Of a DNA stretch of 5,912 nt, positions 5,583 through 5,912 are shown in pieces. Below the pieces are notes generated by a model that did not search any database, had not been told where the DNA came from, and saw only the letters and a program-made list of their open reading frames with translations. This DNA comes from Bacteroidales bacterium. GTDB taxonomy: Bacteria > Bacteroidota > Bacteroidia > Bacteroidales > WCHB1-69. How positions within the stretch are numbered: position 1 is the stretch's first letter; each line of letters starts with the position of its first letter. Position numbers and translations under genes: made by a program. The DNA is taken from assembly GCA_031254735.1 (NCBI GenBank), contig JAIRTU010000006.1, positions 1 through 5,912 on the forward strand, written 5' to 3'.

Positions 5583-5912
5583 ATGAAAAAACTTTTTGCA
5601 ACAACAGTTTTTTTGGCGGCAGCTTTTGCTAATGCCCAAAACAATACATGTTTCTTTACTTTTGAAGAAATTACCGAAAAAGAGTTTAATACAGCGTATA
5701 AAAATAATTATAATGCTCCTTTCGTAAAAGAAATTGCCGATTCGACGAAACTTGAAAAGGCTCTTGAAGCAATTGAAAAAATTTACGATGAAGGTGAGAA
5801 AGAGCTTGCAGAAAGCGAATTGTGTGATTCGCCCGGATGCCTTACTTCCTTTGAAGCGTACTATCCTGCGCTCAATTTGTATTTGTTTCATATCTTGGAT
5901 TATCACGGCGAA
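5583..5912 (+). CDS. Exported protein of unknown function, N-terminal part (cut by the window edge)
   Basis: Open from ATG 5583 to the last base (110 codons, no stop). The first 18 residues are a clear signal peptide: MKK, a hydrophobic core LFATTVFLAAAF, then ANA with predicted cleavage before Q19. There is no lipobox cysteine at the cleavage point, so a soluble periplasmic or secreted protein is expected, not a lipoprotein. The mature part starts with a cysteine at 23, has a charged, probably helical stretch (about 48-80, rich in E and K), then C81 and C86 in LCDSPGCLTSFEAYY, and an aromatic segment ending LNLYLFHILDYHGE. An odd number of cysteines in the visible part hints at one more downstream, or one unpaired. 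I do not recognise a family. The start is supported by the signal peptide beginning exactly at this ATG. It lies 225 bases after the regulator on the same strand. Confidence 0.85.
   Translation, partial: MKKLFATTVFLAAAFANAQNNTCFFTFEEITEKEFNTAYKNNYNAPFVKEIADSTKLEKALEAIEKIYDEGEKELAESELCDSPGCLTSFEAYYPALNLYLFHILDYHGE

Noticed and set aside
5256..5906. Minus-strand frames of 105 and 110 codons at the right end
   Set aside because: The first covers the regulator's C-terminus and the gap, the second is antisense to the signal-peptide gene; neither has a protein-like composition.

Overview
The window looks like chromosomal DNA from a Bacteroidetes, most likely a member of the Bacteroidales. The evidence is a long eukaryote-like isoleucyl-tRNA synthetase of the kind carried by Bacteroides and its relatives, several matches to the Bacteroidetes -7 promoter box TAnnTTTG, and start codons preceded by A/T-rich sequence instead of Shine-Dalgarno sites. 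It holds two complete genes and the start of a third, all on the + strand.

Layout. Positions 1-306 are non-coding: a structured, repeat-like segment (about 1-185) with two perfect hairpins, then a -7 box at 261-268 about 40 bases before ileS. Positions 307-3732 are ileS (1141 aa, complete). Positions 3733-4439 are a 700-base gap with no convincing gene. It contains a well-formed promoter pointing left towards the end of ileS, simple TGAA/TTCA-type repeats, an imperfect inverted repeat bounding about 380 bases, a nested foldable segment, and finally a promoter and A/T-rich leader for the next gene. Positions 4440-5357 encode an AraC-family transcription regulator (305 aa). Positions 5358-5582 are a gap with a tiny ORF that faintly resembles a topoisomerase-type zinc ribbon. 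From 5583 to the window edge runs the first 110 codons of an exported protein of unknown function.

How the genes relate. ileS is housekeeping and appears to be transcribed alone; the dksA/traR-like and lspA genes that often follow it in Bacteroides-type genomes are not here. The regulator and the exported-protein gene point the same way and are visibly more A/T-rich than ileS, so the part after about 3733 reads as an accessory region. The regulator's target cannot be told from sequence; its own promoter and the exported-protein gene are the obvious candidates.

Most notable point: the class I signature of the synthetase reads G-I-H-H (residues 57-60) instead of H-x-G-H. This position 1/3 swap is known from a subset of type 2 IleRS enzymes and is associated with very high mupirocin resistance. 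I found no CRISPR array, insertion sequence, rRNA or tRNA, and nothing I can defend as a complete new multi-gene system.
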